Assembly (NCBI GenBank): GCA_002338605.1
Contig: DDIP01000174.1
Location: forward strand, 1 to 8,489
DNA: 8,489 bases
Source: Proteobacteria bacterium UBA1847
Lineage (GTDB): Bacteria; Pseudomonadota; Gammaproteobacteria; Steroidobacterales; Woeseiaceae
Direction: 5' to 3'
The position numbers were made by a program, and so were the translations under genes. Shown here piece after piece: positions 1-6,813 of the stretch; position 1 is the stretch's first letter, and each line of letters starts with the position of its first letter. The notes below the pieces were generated by a model. It saw only the letters and a program-made list of their open reading frames with translations, had not been told where the DNA came from and searched no databases.

Positions 1-472
1 TCGCAGCTTGTATGGCTTCTTTGCGAATCTGGTAGGGGTCGTCGAGCAACAGACAGCGAATCAGTGAATCGTCGATGTGTGGAGCGCCGGTGGCATCGCC
101 GGGCCCGATAATGCGAGTCTTTCCTCTCTGCACAATCTCGACCATGAAGTCGGCATAGCCAATGGCCATATCAACAACCAGGTCGGCGTGCTCGGCTGCA
201 GCGAGGACGGCGTTCGAGATCAACGGGTCCCAGGTAAAACCCGGTTGGTAGGCAGGGTGCGGTCCCATCGGGACGTGGATTTCAACGACCGTCGCACCAA
301 ACTGCATGGCCACACCTGAAAATGCGGTTGTAACGTGTTTTGGAGTGTGTGAGTCGCATATCAATAGCACTCGCCAGCCGTCCTGAACATTACACTGGTC
401 CCTATACATGAAGTGTATGGCTTTCAGCAATTCTGGTCTGAGGTTCACACTTACGTCAGAATATTCTGCCAC
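1..472 (-). CDS. NicX-like / M29-superfamily metalloenzyme, N-terminal part (copy 1, cut by window edge)
   Basis: Reading the minus strand from GTG at 472 gives 157 residues with no stop up to the left edge. The protein aligns nearly without gaps to residues 2-158 of the complete gene at 5720-6799. Shared blocks are DV..L.P near the N-terminus, ADL..DMA.GYA.F.V around residues 90-105, and PGD..G.P..DD.LIR around 115-130; about half the residues are identical in the last 60. The family includes 2,5-dihydroxypyridine 5,6-dioxygenase (NicX, Fe(II) ring cleavage) and M29 aminopeptidases. The metal-binding residues lie in the C-terminal half, outside this window, so activity cannot be judged here. 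GTG 472 is chosen because a GGGAG sits 7 nt upstream, there is no in-frame ATG nearby, and the start matches copy 2's N-terminus in length. An in-frame stop lies at 518-520. It is divergent from the TonB receptor. Family placement is firm by homology to copy 2; the substrate is unknown. Confidence 0.82.
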   Translation of the reverse strand, partial: MAEYSDVSVNLRPELLKAIHFMYRDQCNVQDGWRVLLICDSHTPKHVTTAFSGVAMQFGATVVEIHVPMGPHPAYQPGFTWDPLISNAVLAAAEHADLVVDMAIGYADFMVEIVQRGKTRIIGPGDATGAPHIDDSLIRCLLLDDPYQIRKEAIQAA

Positions 473-479
473 GATATAT

Positions 480-484
480 CTCCC
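480..484 (-). promoter_or_regulatory. Shine-Dalgarno site deciding the GTG start of NicX-like copy 1
   Basis: The minus strand reads GGGAG here, followed by 7 nt (ATATATC) and then GTG at 472. No ATG lies between this site and the in-frame stop at 518-520, so this site supports a GTG start. Confidence 0.6.
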
Positions 485-513
485 GCGTATTGTTGTTTCG
501 ATGGTAACGAAGA

Positions 514-525
514 GTGCCTAGGCAC
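514..525. promoter_or_regulatory. Perfect 12-bp palindrome in the divergent control region; candidate operator
   Basis: GTGCCTAGGCAC is its own reverse complement. It lies in the 189-bp non-coding interval between the minus-strand NicX-like copy 1 (start 472) and the plus-strand TonB receptor (start 662), 41 bp upstream of the former. Position and symmetry suit binding of a dimeric regulator controlling either or both genes. The central CTAG is generally uncommon in proteobacterial DNA, which makes chance less likely but does not prove function. I see no convincing -35/-10 pair in this interval for either direction. Confidence 0.35.
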
Positions 526-661
526 CGCTGCCCAGGGCTATTCAGATTCTCAAATGCTGGCTTCCGAAAAAACGAATTTACCCGAATCGTCTCCGAAAGG
601 TACGGTTTACTCTCGCTAATGCCGAATCGACACGCTTCGACCACCAGGAGGTTGACCAAAG

Positions 662-3058
662 ATGACTTCAACTAAAATGACGACCACCAGAACGCCGCTC
701 GCACTTGCCGTGTCATTGGCGTTGCAAGCTCCAGTTTCGCTTGCACAGGGTGACGTTCTGTTGGAGGAGATAGTCGTAACGGCTAGTCGTCGTGCGCAGA
801 CTGTTCAAGAGATTCCGTACAATATTAATGTCGTCACCGGAGACCAGCTTGCTGCTACCGGGGTTTCCGATGCTGCGAGTATGGTGCGGCTCGTACCGGG
901 CCTTACGACCATGGATGAGGGCCCAAGGGTTTCCGGCAATCGAAACAACTTCAATATTCGCGGAATGAACGTCAATGGGGCGTTCAACAACGACGACAAT
1001 CCGTCGATCAGCCAAGCGACTGTTTCCACGTATCTGGGCGAGGTTCCCGTATTCTTCCCGATGAAGCTGGTCGATCTTCAGCGAGTCGAGGTATTAAGGG
1101 GGCCACAGGGTACGCTCTACGGAGCTGGATCCGTCGGCGGGACCATACGATTTATTCCGAATAAACCCAGTACCGAGGGTACGACGTTCGACGTAAAGCT
1201 GGAGTTGTCGGATACCGACAATTCAGGAGATACGTCGTATGACGTACTGGCGACCGCGAATTTTCCGATTTCCGACAGGTCCGCGTTCCGGTTAAGTGCA
1301 GGTCACGAGAGGCTTTCAGGCTTTATCGACGCGATCGGCCTTATAGAACATACCGGAACACCGATAAGTCCGGGCGAAATCGTACTCGCGGATCCGGCGG
1401 ATATTCTGGGAAGCGGCACCGTACCCGCTCCCCCCATTAAGGACTCAAACGACTCGGATCAGACCTACATCCGTGCCAGCCTGTTGTTTAAGCCTAACGA
1501 TACGATAGCGATCGGGATCAACTATAACTATCAGGAAGTCGAAGCAAACAATCGCTACGAGGACAATCGATTCTTCGGCTCTGGTCAGGAATACGTAACG
1601 CATAAGGCATTCACGGATCCGCAGAATGCGGATTTATCAATGCTGGACCTGGATGTGGAGGCGGATCTGGGATTTGCGCGCCTGACGTCGTCAACCGCAT
1701 TCGCAGATGTGAATCTGCACAGCTCGTCGGACTCAAGCGGCTTTCTGAGAACCAATATTCCGCAGTATTATTTTGGGAACCCACGTGTTTTCTCACCCCT
1801 GGACCGCCGTCAGCAGGTCGAGACATTCTCTCAGGAATTGCGTTTGGTGTCTGAAGGGGATGGGGCGGTGGACTGGGTGGTCGGAGCGTTCTACCTCAAG
1901 AGTGACCTGGATTTCAGGATGCATCAGGTTTTGTCCGGTGCCAATGAGTACACGAACGCCTACTTCGGCACTCCAGCGCCAGTCGACTTCACGGACGTTC
2001 TTGCATCGGGCGGGGCGAACCAGGAGTTTACGGACCTTGCCGCATTCGGCGAGATCACCTGGCACATTAGTGATAACTGGCAGATTACCGGCGGTCTCCG
2101 CGTCTTTGATCAGGAGCTGACCGGGACGGCAGGAATTCCACTGCCGTATGCGTCGCGGACTTTCGAGTACTACTACTACGGAACAGCTACAGATGACTTC
2201 CTGCTGGGCGGCATCAATCCGACCAACTACGATGTGTCGGATAGTATTCTAAAGCTCAATACCTCGTATGATCTATCCGATAGTACAATGCTTTTTGCAA
2301 CCTATTCCGAAGGCTTCAGGGCGGGTGGTGCCAATCAGCTTCCGGAAACGGATCCTTTCGGAAACGACAATACACCGTTTTTAACGTTCGATCCGGATGA
2401 GGTGAAGAACTACGAGATCGGCATCAAGGGTATGCTAGGCGGCCGATTTGCGTATACGGCAACTGGATTTTTCGTTGACTGGTCGGATTTTCAAGCGACT
2501 CTAAACTCACCCTTCGGAATTGCATTTGTGGACAACGTTCCAAGTGCCGAATCGACCGGTATTGAAATGGAATTGAATGGGAACGTGACTGAGAACCTTC
2601 AGTTTAACTTCGGGTACTCCTATGTGAATGCGGAGATCACAGAGCCTTTTGAATTCGCTCAAGGTGATCCGTCAACCGTTGTACCCAAAGGTACTCGCTT
2701 GCCGGGCGGGGCAGAACACGAGTTATTCGTGTCTGGCGATTTTCACGTCCCGCTGGCAACCTCATCCCTGGTTTTCCATGCCGACGCATCCTATCGAAGT
2801 GACGTAAACAGTAATTTTCTGGATTTACCCAATGTTCCCGCGATGAGTTTTGCGAACTTTGACGCATTCACGGTTTGGAACGCATCGCTAACCTGGGACA
2901 AAGAGAGCTACAGCATCACCTTTTTCGGCAAGAATCTAACCAGCGAGCGGGGTGAGTCTTCGGTGTCTACGGCCAGTTTGTTTGGGGATAGGGACCAAGG
3001 CTGGGGTGTAATCCGCCCGAGAACGTTCGGTATACGGCTGAACTACAGCTACGAGTAG
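662..3058 (+). CDS. TonB-dependent outer-membrane receptor
   Basis: This 798-residue protein would import a scarce ligand through the outer membrane using TonB/ExbBD energy. Residues 1-28 form a Sec signal peptide (basic start, hydrophobic L/A stretch, probable cleavage SLA|QG). A TonB-box-like segment LLEEIVVTASRR (33-44) opens the plug domain, which carries the hallmarks FNIRGMNVNG and VEVLRGPQGTLYGAGSVGG before the barrel begins near residue 175. The rest is a beta-barrel rich in aromatic alternating strands, with the receptor-type segment YSEGFRAGGANQLPE and a C-terminal strand ending RTFGIRLNYSYE. Length is normal for the family and the frame is intact. ATG 662 is preceded by AGGAGG at 646-651 with 10 nt spacing; a second ATG at 677 has no such site. 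It is divergent from NicX-like copy 1 and followed 43 bp later by a sulfotransferase. The ligand cannot be read from sequence; context suggests the NicX-like enzymes' substrate, which is inference. Confidence 0.95.
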   Translation: MTSTKMTTTRTPLALAVSLALQAPVSLAQGDVLLEEIVVTASRRAQTVQEIPYNINVVTGDQLAATGVSDAASMVRLVPGLTTMDEGPRVSGNRNNFNIRGMNVNGAFNNDDNPSISQATVSTYLGEVPVFFPMKLVDLQRVEVLRGPQGTLYGAGSVGGTIRFIPNKPSTEGTTFDVKLELSDTDNSGDTSYDVLATANFPISDRSAFRLSAGHERLSGFIDAIGLIEHTGTPISPGEIVLADPADILGSGTVPAPPIKDSNDSDQTYIRASLLFKPNDTIAIGINYNYQEVEANNRYEDNRFFGSGQEYVTHKAFTDPQNADLSMLDLDVEADLGFARLTSSTAFADVNLHSSSDSSGFLRTNIPQYYFGNPRVFSPLDRRQQVETFSQELRLVSEGDGAVDWVVGAFYLKSDLDFRMHQVLSGANEYTNAYFGTPAPVDFTDVLASGGANQEFTDLAAFGEITWHISDNWQITGGLRVFDQELTGTAGIPLPYASRTFEYYYYGTATDDFLLGGINPTNYDVSDSILKLNTSYDLSDSTMLFATYSEGFRAGGANQLPETDPFGNDNTPFLTFDPDEVKNYEIGIKGMLGGRFAYTATGFFVDWSDFQATLNSPFGIAFVDNVPSAESTGIEMELNGNVTENLQFNFGYSYVNAEITEPFEFAQGDPSTVVPKGTRLPGGAEHELFVSGDFHVPLATSSLVFHADASYRSDVNSNFLDLPNVPAMSFANFDAFTVWNASLTWDKESYSITFFGKNLTSERGESSVSTASLFGDRDQGWGVIRPRTFGIRLNYSYE

Positions 3059-3059
3059 T

Positions 3060-3082
3060 TGCGGCTCTTCGACGAAACCGCA
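3060..3082 (+). other. Short hairpin between receptor and sulfotransferase genes
   Basis: TGCGG (3060-3064) can pair with CCGCA (3078-3082), with TTC/GAA inside able to add a short inner stem. It begins 2 nt after the receptor stop codon. No T-run follows, so it is not a standard intrinsic terminator; it might protect the receptor mRNA 3' end or be chance. Confidence 0.25.
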
Positions 3083-3090
3083 CAAGCGCC

Positions 3091-3096
3091 TATAAT
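3091..3096 (+). promoter_or_regulatory. Perfect -10 box (TATAAT) immediately upstream of the sulfotransferase start
   Basis: TATAAT followed by GCGC lies 5 nt before ATG 3102. A transcript from this -10 would start at about 3102-3103, at the start codon itself, which would make a leaderless mRNA. The 20 nt before the ATG contain no Shine-Dalgarno sequence, which fits. The -35 position (about 3068-3073, TTCGAC) is a poor match to TTGACA, so promoter strength is uncertain and read-through from the receptor gene remains possible. Confidence 0.42.
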
Positions 3097-3101
3097 GCGC
3101 T

Positions 3102-4685
3102 ATGCCCAGTGAGCTAACAGAAACGTTGAAATCGGCAGCGAGATTGCTGCAACGCGGAGATTTAAGCGGGGCCACGGCGACGCTCTCAAGTATCATCGAT
3201 CGTTATCCTGACGTCGGTGACGTTTGGGCGCTGAAAGGCGAGATCGCCATTAGGGAAGGACGGATGCAGGACGCCTTGTACGCCGTTGACCAGGCGGTGC
3301 AGCTTGAACCAAATTTGTTGGACAGGCATTTACAACGTGCTCGGTGCTACGTATTAGCAGGCAACACGGATGAGGCACGGGTATCAGCGACCGCCGCATT
3401 GAATTTCGATGTTACTCGTCTCGATCACCAGCTAATTCTGGGCGGTGTTTTGGTGCGCTGCGACGATCACAGCAAAGCACTGGACCTTTATCTCGACGCC
3501 GAGAAGCAAGTGCCGGATAACGCAGATGTCTATCGCGGTCTCGCATCTGTATACCGGTTCCTGGGGCATATCGATAGCGCAGAAAAAGCATGTGAGCGGG
3601 CTATCCAGATTGATCCTCATGACTATGAAACGATCGGGCTGAGATCTTCTCTCAGATCCCAGGCGCATGATGGCAATCATATCGACCAATTGCTTGCTCT
3701 TGAGAAAGCGGGTGTCAGGCATTGGAGAGGGTATGTGCACGTTTGTTATGCTCTCGCAAAAGAATACGAAGACATTGGTGAACATCAATTGTCGTTCAGC
3801 TGGCTGCAGCGAGGCGCGAGCACCAAGCGAACGAATACTCGTTACAACGTACACGATGACGTGAAGGTATTTTCAAGCCTGAAGCGCGCGTTTTCGAAAG
3901 AGACCATAGAGAGTTTTGACGATAGTGGTGATCCCAGCGAGGCGCCGATCTTTGTTGTAGGGATGCCGCGGACGGGCTCTACGCTCGTTGAGCGAATCAT
4001 TTCTTCACATAGCAAAGTGCAAAGTTGTGGGGAGCTAAGCACGTTCTCTGTAGAAATGATGAACTTGATCGAGCGCGATGGTCAGCCGCTTAAAGACCGG
4101 CTGGATCTGGCCCTGCGTGCGACGCAAGTTTCATTGGAAGAAATGGGCGCAAATTACATTAGGAGCGTCACGCCGATTCGTGATGGATGTCCGAGATTTG
4201 TCGATAAGCTGCCAATGAACTCACTGAACATTGGGCTTATTCACGGAGCACTCCCAAACGCAAAGATTATCCATGTTGTTCGGAACCCGCTGGACGCGTG
4301 TTACGCCATGTACAAATTCCTGTTTAAAAACGGCTATCCGTTCTCGTACGACTTACAGGATTTGGCAACTTACTACGCCGAACATTATCACCTGATGAAC
4401 CACTGGCACCAGGTGCTTCCCGCGCGCCGGATCTACGACATACATTACGAGCATGTCGTCGAAGACTTGCCGGGTCAGGCCAGACGCCTAATAGAATTTT
4501 TGGGCCTGCCGTGGGAGAATGAATGCCAGAAATTCCATTTGAACCAACAGGTTTCAACCACGGGTAGTGCATCGCAAGTTCGAAAGCCTGTTTACAGTTC
4601 GTCAGTCGGCAAATGGCAACGATACGAGAACGAGCTGAAGCCCCTGCGGCAGGCACTTGAGAAACTGGGCGTGCCAACCACCTGA
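3102..4685 (+). CDS. TPR-repeat sulfotransferase
   Basis: This 527-residue protein has an N-terminal tetratricopeptide domain (about residues 5-175, roughly five repeats; for example the stretches around 39-72 and 141-174). A PAPS-dependent sulfotransferase domain follows. The 5'-phosphosulfate loop is visible at 282-296 as PIFVVGMPRTGSTLV, and the 3'-phosphate motif at 388-398 as KIIHVVRNPLD. Conserved C-terminal family segments follow: FSYDLQDLATYYAEHYHLM, HWHQVLP, FLGLPW and QVRKPVYSSSVGKWQRY. The family transfers sulfate from PAPS to an acceptor; the acceptor is unknown, and the TPRs probably bind a protein or peptide partner. The residue eight after R394, usually Ser in R-[DN]-P-x-D-x-x-x-S, is Ala402 here. 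No signal peptide is seen, so it is likely cytoplasmic. It lies 43 bp after the TonB receptor on the same strand and converges on lysR with a 10-bp gap. There is no Shine-Dalgarno site; see the -10 box upstream. Confidence 0.93.
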   Translation: MPSELTETLKSAARLLQRGDLSGATATLSSIIDRYPDVGDVWALKGEIAIREGRMQDALYAVDQAVQLEPNLLDRHLQRARCYVLAGNTDEARVSATAALNFDVTRLDHQLILGGVLVRCDDHSKALDLYLDAEKQVPDNADVYRGLASVYRFLGHIDSAEKACERAIQIDPHDYETIGLRSSLRSQAHDGNHIDQLLALEKAGVRHWRGYVHVCYALAKEYEDIGEHQLSFSWLQRGASTKRTNTRYNVHDDVKVFSSLKRAFSKETIESFDDSGDPSEAPIFVVGMPRTGSTLVERIISSHSKVQSCGELSTFSVEMMNLIERDGQPLKDRLDLALRATQVSLEEMGANYIRSVTPIRDGCPRFVDKLPMNSLNIGLIHGALPNAKIIHVVRNPLDACYAMYKFLFKNGYPFSYDLQDLATYYAEHYHLMNHWHQVLPARRIYDIHYEHVVEDLPGQARRLIEFLGLPWENECQKFHLNQQVSTTGSASQVRKPVYSSSVGKWQRYENELKPLRQALEKLGVPTT

Positions 4686-4695
4686 CCGTGCTTTT

Positions 4696-5592
4696 TCAAT
4701 GAATATTGAGTTCGTTCATGAACACTTTCATCAACCGTGATACGCGCGCGGATTTGCGCTTAATCAAGCTGAGTTGGACGGCTCGTCGTACCTGTTCCGG
4801 CATCACGGTGCGGATCAGGCCCTGAGATAGCCAGTTGTTCGCGTAGTGATTGGGGAGATAACCGACGTACAATCCGGACAGGACCAGGTACGCCGCACCT
4901 TCGATGTAAGGCGAGGATGCGACGGTATTGAATGCAAAAGGTGGTTCCCACCCGGGCAGCCCCTCGCCGTACCCCCAGCTCACATAGCGTGCAGCAAGCA
5001 AGTCTTCATCGCTAATGTCATCGTCGTTCCGATCGAAGAACGGGTGAGAATTCGCGCAGTACAGTTCGTGAATTTCCTCAAACAGCGGCCAGTACTCAAG
5101 GCTTTCTATTTTGTGATGAAAAAGCCCGATCGCTATATGGAGATGATCGTCAAGAATTTGTTGTTCGAGTTCGACGGCTCCGCCAACGTAGATACTGATC
5201 TTCGCATCGGGCGCTGCAGAAGCGAATTCCGATATTGCGTTTCGAATCATTGGGTTGTCATGCGTAACGCTGTTGTCGATCAGGCCGATTCGCAACTCGC
5301 CGGAAAGACGGCCCTGTGATTCAGCTACATCGGCCCTAAAGTCTTCCAAAGCACCAAATAATTTTTCGGATGCACGGATTACCGCCTTGCCGTGGTTGGT
5401 CAATTTAAAAACACCACGTCCTCGTTCGCAAAGCCGATAACCAAGCCGGGCTTCCAATTGCGCCATTTGTGTGCTGATTGCGGATTGACTCATGTTGAGT
5501 TGCGCTTGTGCGGCAGAAAAGCCACCACATCGGGCGATCACATGGAACATCCGGAGCAGTTTAATGTCGTTGTCTTGCAGCGAGCCGAGCAC
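4696..5592 (-). CDS. LysR-type transcriptional regulator
   Basis: The N-terminal winged helix-turn-helix (about residues 5-65 of the 298-residue form) includes GGFSAAQAQLNMSQSAIS and QLEARLGYRL, the classic LysR DNA-binding signature. The remainder (about 90-298) is the periplasmic-binding-protein-like effector domain, opening with LSGELRIGLIDN. Such proteins bind T-N11-A dyads and activate a divergent gene when a small-molecule inducer is present. The divergent gene here is the complete NicX-like enzyme, so that is the likely target, with the inducer probably its substrate or a product. Start choice: an ATG at 5631 gives 311 residues but has no good ribosome site. GTG at 5592 has AGGAGG 9 nt upstream and gives an N-terminus (LGSLQDNDIKLLR) typical of this subfamily, so I prefer it. 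It converges with the sulfotransferase. Confidence 0.92.
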   Translation of the reverse strand: MLGSLQDNDIKLLRMFHVIARCGGFSAAQAQLNMSQSAISTQMAQLEARLGYRLCERGRGVFKLTNHGKAVIRASEKLFGALEDFRADVAESQGRLSGELRIGLIDNSVTHDNPMIRNAISEFASAAPDAKISIYVGGAVELEQQILDDHLHIAIGLFHHKIESLEYWPLFEEIHELYCANSHPFFDRNDDDISDEDLLAARYVSWGYGEGLPGWEPPFAFNTVASSPYIEGAAYLVLSGLYVGYLPNHYANNWLSQGLIRTVMPEQVRRAVQLSLIKRKSARVSRLMKVFMNELNIH

Positions 5593-5601
5593 TTGTCCAA
5601 A

Positions 5602-5607
5602 CCTCCT
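5602..5607 (-). promoter_or_regulatory. Shine-Dalgarno site supporting a GTG start for lysR
   Basis: The minus strand reads AGGAGG here, then 9 nt, then GTG at 5592. The upstream ATG at 5631 is preceded by TTGCTTAGAT, without a purine-rich site. If the ATG is used instead, this sequence would encode two Arg codons (AGG AGG), which are rare codons in many proteobacteria, a further hint that it is not coding. Confidence 0.55.
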
Positions 5608-5643
5608 GATGTATTCCGGTGATTGTTCCATATCTAAGCAAGT

Positions 5644-5667
5644 AAGTATCTGTGAAAAAGAATACTT
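5644..5667. promoter_or_regulatory. LysR-type operator candidate (AAGTAT-N12-ATACTT)
   Basis: AAGTAT at 5644-5649 and ATACTT at 5662-5667 are perfect inverted 6-bp arms. T5649 and A5661 form the T-N11-A core characteristic of LysR-family sites. The dyad lies in the divergent interval between lysR and the NicX-like gene. It ends 18 bp before the GATAAT -10 candidate of the latter, so it covers the -35 region, the usual place for an activating LysR site, and could also repress lysR. The link to this regulator is inference from position and symmetry. Confidence 0.5.
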
Positions 5668-5685
5668 CTCGCAACTTCAAACAGA

Positions 5686-5691
5686 GATAAT
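5686..5691 (+). promoter_or_regulatory. -10 box candidate for the NicX-like gene (GATAAT)
   Basis: GATAAT matches TATAAT in five of six positions. The region 17 bp upstream (TACTTC, 5663-5668) is a poor -35, as expected for an activator-dependent promoter. Transcription would start near 5698, leaving a leader of about 22 nt that contains the AGGAG at 5706-5710. Confidence 0.4.
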
Positions 5692-5705
5692 CGCAGCGTT
5701 TATAC

Positions 5706-5710
5706 AGGAG
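5706..5710 (+). promoter_or_regulatory. Shine-Dalgarno site deciding the TTG start of NicX-like copy 2
   Basis: AGGAG lies 9 nt before TTG 5720. The next in-frame ATG upstream is inside lysR on the opposite strand, so this site decides the start. Confidence 0.6.
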
Positions 5711-5719
5711 TCTCTCACC

Positions 5720-6799
5720 TTGGCCTCAATCACACCCGACGTTGCAACGCGACTTAAACCTGACTCAATACCAGTGATTAAATTAATCCTTGAAGAACTG
5801 TGCAATTTGCAGCCGGATCAGGCTGTGTTGATTATTAGCGATGCTCGGACCCCGGACCACGTCGTCGCGTGTTTCCAGGGGATGGCGCTGGCATTTGGTG
5901 CCGAAGCCGTCACTATGGAGTGTCGAATTCCAGAGGGCGGAGCGACATACCAGCCGGGATCCAGATGGCCGTCGATGCTGGCGCAGGCTGCGAAAGAAGC
6001 TGACCTTATTATTGATATGGCTGTCGGCTACGCAGAGTTTATTGTCGACGCTATCAGGAACGGTGCTCGCGTTATTTGCCCGGGAGATGGGATCGGTGGC
6101 CCATTTATGGATGACGTCCTGATTCGAACGATGCTTCATGTGGATATACATGCCATCCGGCGCCATGCGGATCAGATCGCAGCGCGATTTTCGGATGCGA
6201 AGACGTGCATCGTCATAACGGGAACTGACGAACTAATGATCGATCTTACAGATGTGCCAGGCGAGTCTGGTTGCGGTTTTCTGTGGGATCCAGACAAGAA
6301 AGACTGGAAATCTTCCTGGACATTTTTACCGCCAGCGCAGCCCGGGATTTTGGTTCCCAAAGGTCGCGGAACCGGGTCAATAAATGTTGATGGCACACTC
6401 CTGTATCACCCTGACTATCATGAGAAGCCCGACACACAGTTGCGTCTGACTTTTGAAGATGGACACCTGAAATGCATCGGTGGCGATCGAGTTATGGCAG
6501 CTCGGCTGGAGGCATGGCTGGATGGGCTTGGCGACGAAGGTGCATACTACGGGCCGGTGCATTTGAATATCGGTAACAATCCGAATGCTTTGTTGACACA
6601 AAGTCAGGAGTGGGAGCGCGTTTACGGCTCTATTACCTGTGGGATGGGCGATTTCAGCTTGCTGGGCGGTCTAATGCCTGGGATAGATCCAAACATACTG
6701 AACAAATCGTCTGTTCACTGGGACTGGACGGTACTGCACCCGAAAATACTCCTTGACGACCGGGTGTTCGCCGAAAAAGGCAGAATCTATGCCGTCTAG
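5720..6799 (+). CDS. NicX-like metalloenzyme (2,5-dihydroxypyridine dioxygenase / M29 aminopeptidase superfamily), complete copy 2
   Basis: From TTG 5720 the protein has 359 residues, close to the roughly 350 of NicX. The N-terminal half is a Rossmann-like domain (AVLIISD.RTPDHV near 35-48, ADLIIDMAVGYAEF near 91-104, PGDGIGGP near 117-124). The C-terminal half carries GRGTGSINVDG and FEDGHLKCIGGD, then H281 in GPVHLNIGNNPNA and H333-W-D335 in SSVHWDWTVLHP. The spacing of H281, H333 and D335 (52 and 2) resembles the Fe(II) ligands reported for Pseudomonas putida NicX (H265, H318, D320; from memory). This favours a NicX-type mononuclear metal enzyme, with ring cleavage of a hydroxylated N-heteroaromatic as the leading guess; an aminopeptidase or another substrate is possible. 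TTG is chosen for the AGGAG at 5706-5710 and for alignment with copy 1; an ATG at 5492 would run 140 bp antisense inside lysR. Divergent from lysR, its probable regulator. Confidence 0.88.
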   Translation: MASITPDVATRLKPDSIPVIKLILEELCNLQPDQAVLIISDARTPDHVVACFQGMALAFGAEAVTMECRIPEGGATYQPGSRWPSMLAQAAKEADLIIDMAVGYAEFIVDAIRNGARVICPGDGIGGPFMDDVLIRTMLHVDIHAIRRHADQIAARFSDAKTCIVITGTDELMIDLTDVPGESGCGFLWDPDKKDWKSSWTFLPPAQPGILVPKGRGTGSINVDGTLLYHPDYHEKPDTQLRLTFEDGHLKCIGGDRVMAARLEAWLDGLGDEGAYYGPVHLNIGNNPNALLTQSQEWERVYGSITCGMGDFSLLGGLMPGIDPNILNKSSVHWDWTVLHPKILLDDRVFAEKGRIYAV

Positions 6800-6813
6800 T
6801 CAGAATCTGCCTT
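6777..6813 (+). other. Inverted repeat spanning the NicX-like stop codon
   Basis: AAGGCAGA (6777-6784) and TCTGCCTT (6806-6813) are perfect 8-bp inverted arms separated by 21 nt, with the TAG stop (6797-6799) in the loop. No T-run follows, so it is not a canonical Rho-independent terminator; it may be a weak terminator, an mRNA-stabilising hairpin or chance. Confidence 0.3.

Noticed and set aside
77..319. 80-codon plus-strand open frame
   Set aside because: It is the antisense shadow of NicX-like copy 1, whose minus-strand reading aligns with a full gene elsewhere in the window; the plus reading resembles nothing.
457..468. Perfect palindrome CAGAATATTCTG
   Set aside because: It lies within codons 2-5 of NicX-like copy 1; a short AT-rich palindrome in coding sequence is readily explained by chance.
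413..671. Two overlapping open frames, 68 codons plus (413-619) and 71 codons minus (456-671), in the divergent interval
   Set aside because: Both cross the start of copy 1 or the receptor and their regulatory region, lack ribosome sites and show no recognisable protein features.
3432..3854. 140-codon minus-strand open frame
   Set aside because: It is antisense to the TPR region of the sulfotransferase, with low-complexity shadow composition and no start signal.
4846..5319. 157-codon plus-strand open frame
   Set aside because: It is antisense to the effector domain of the LysR regulator, whose family assignment is clear.
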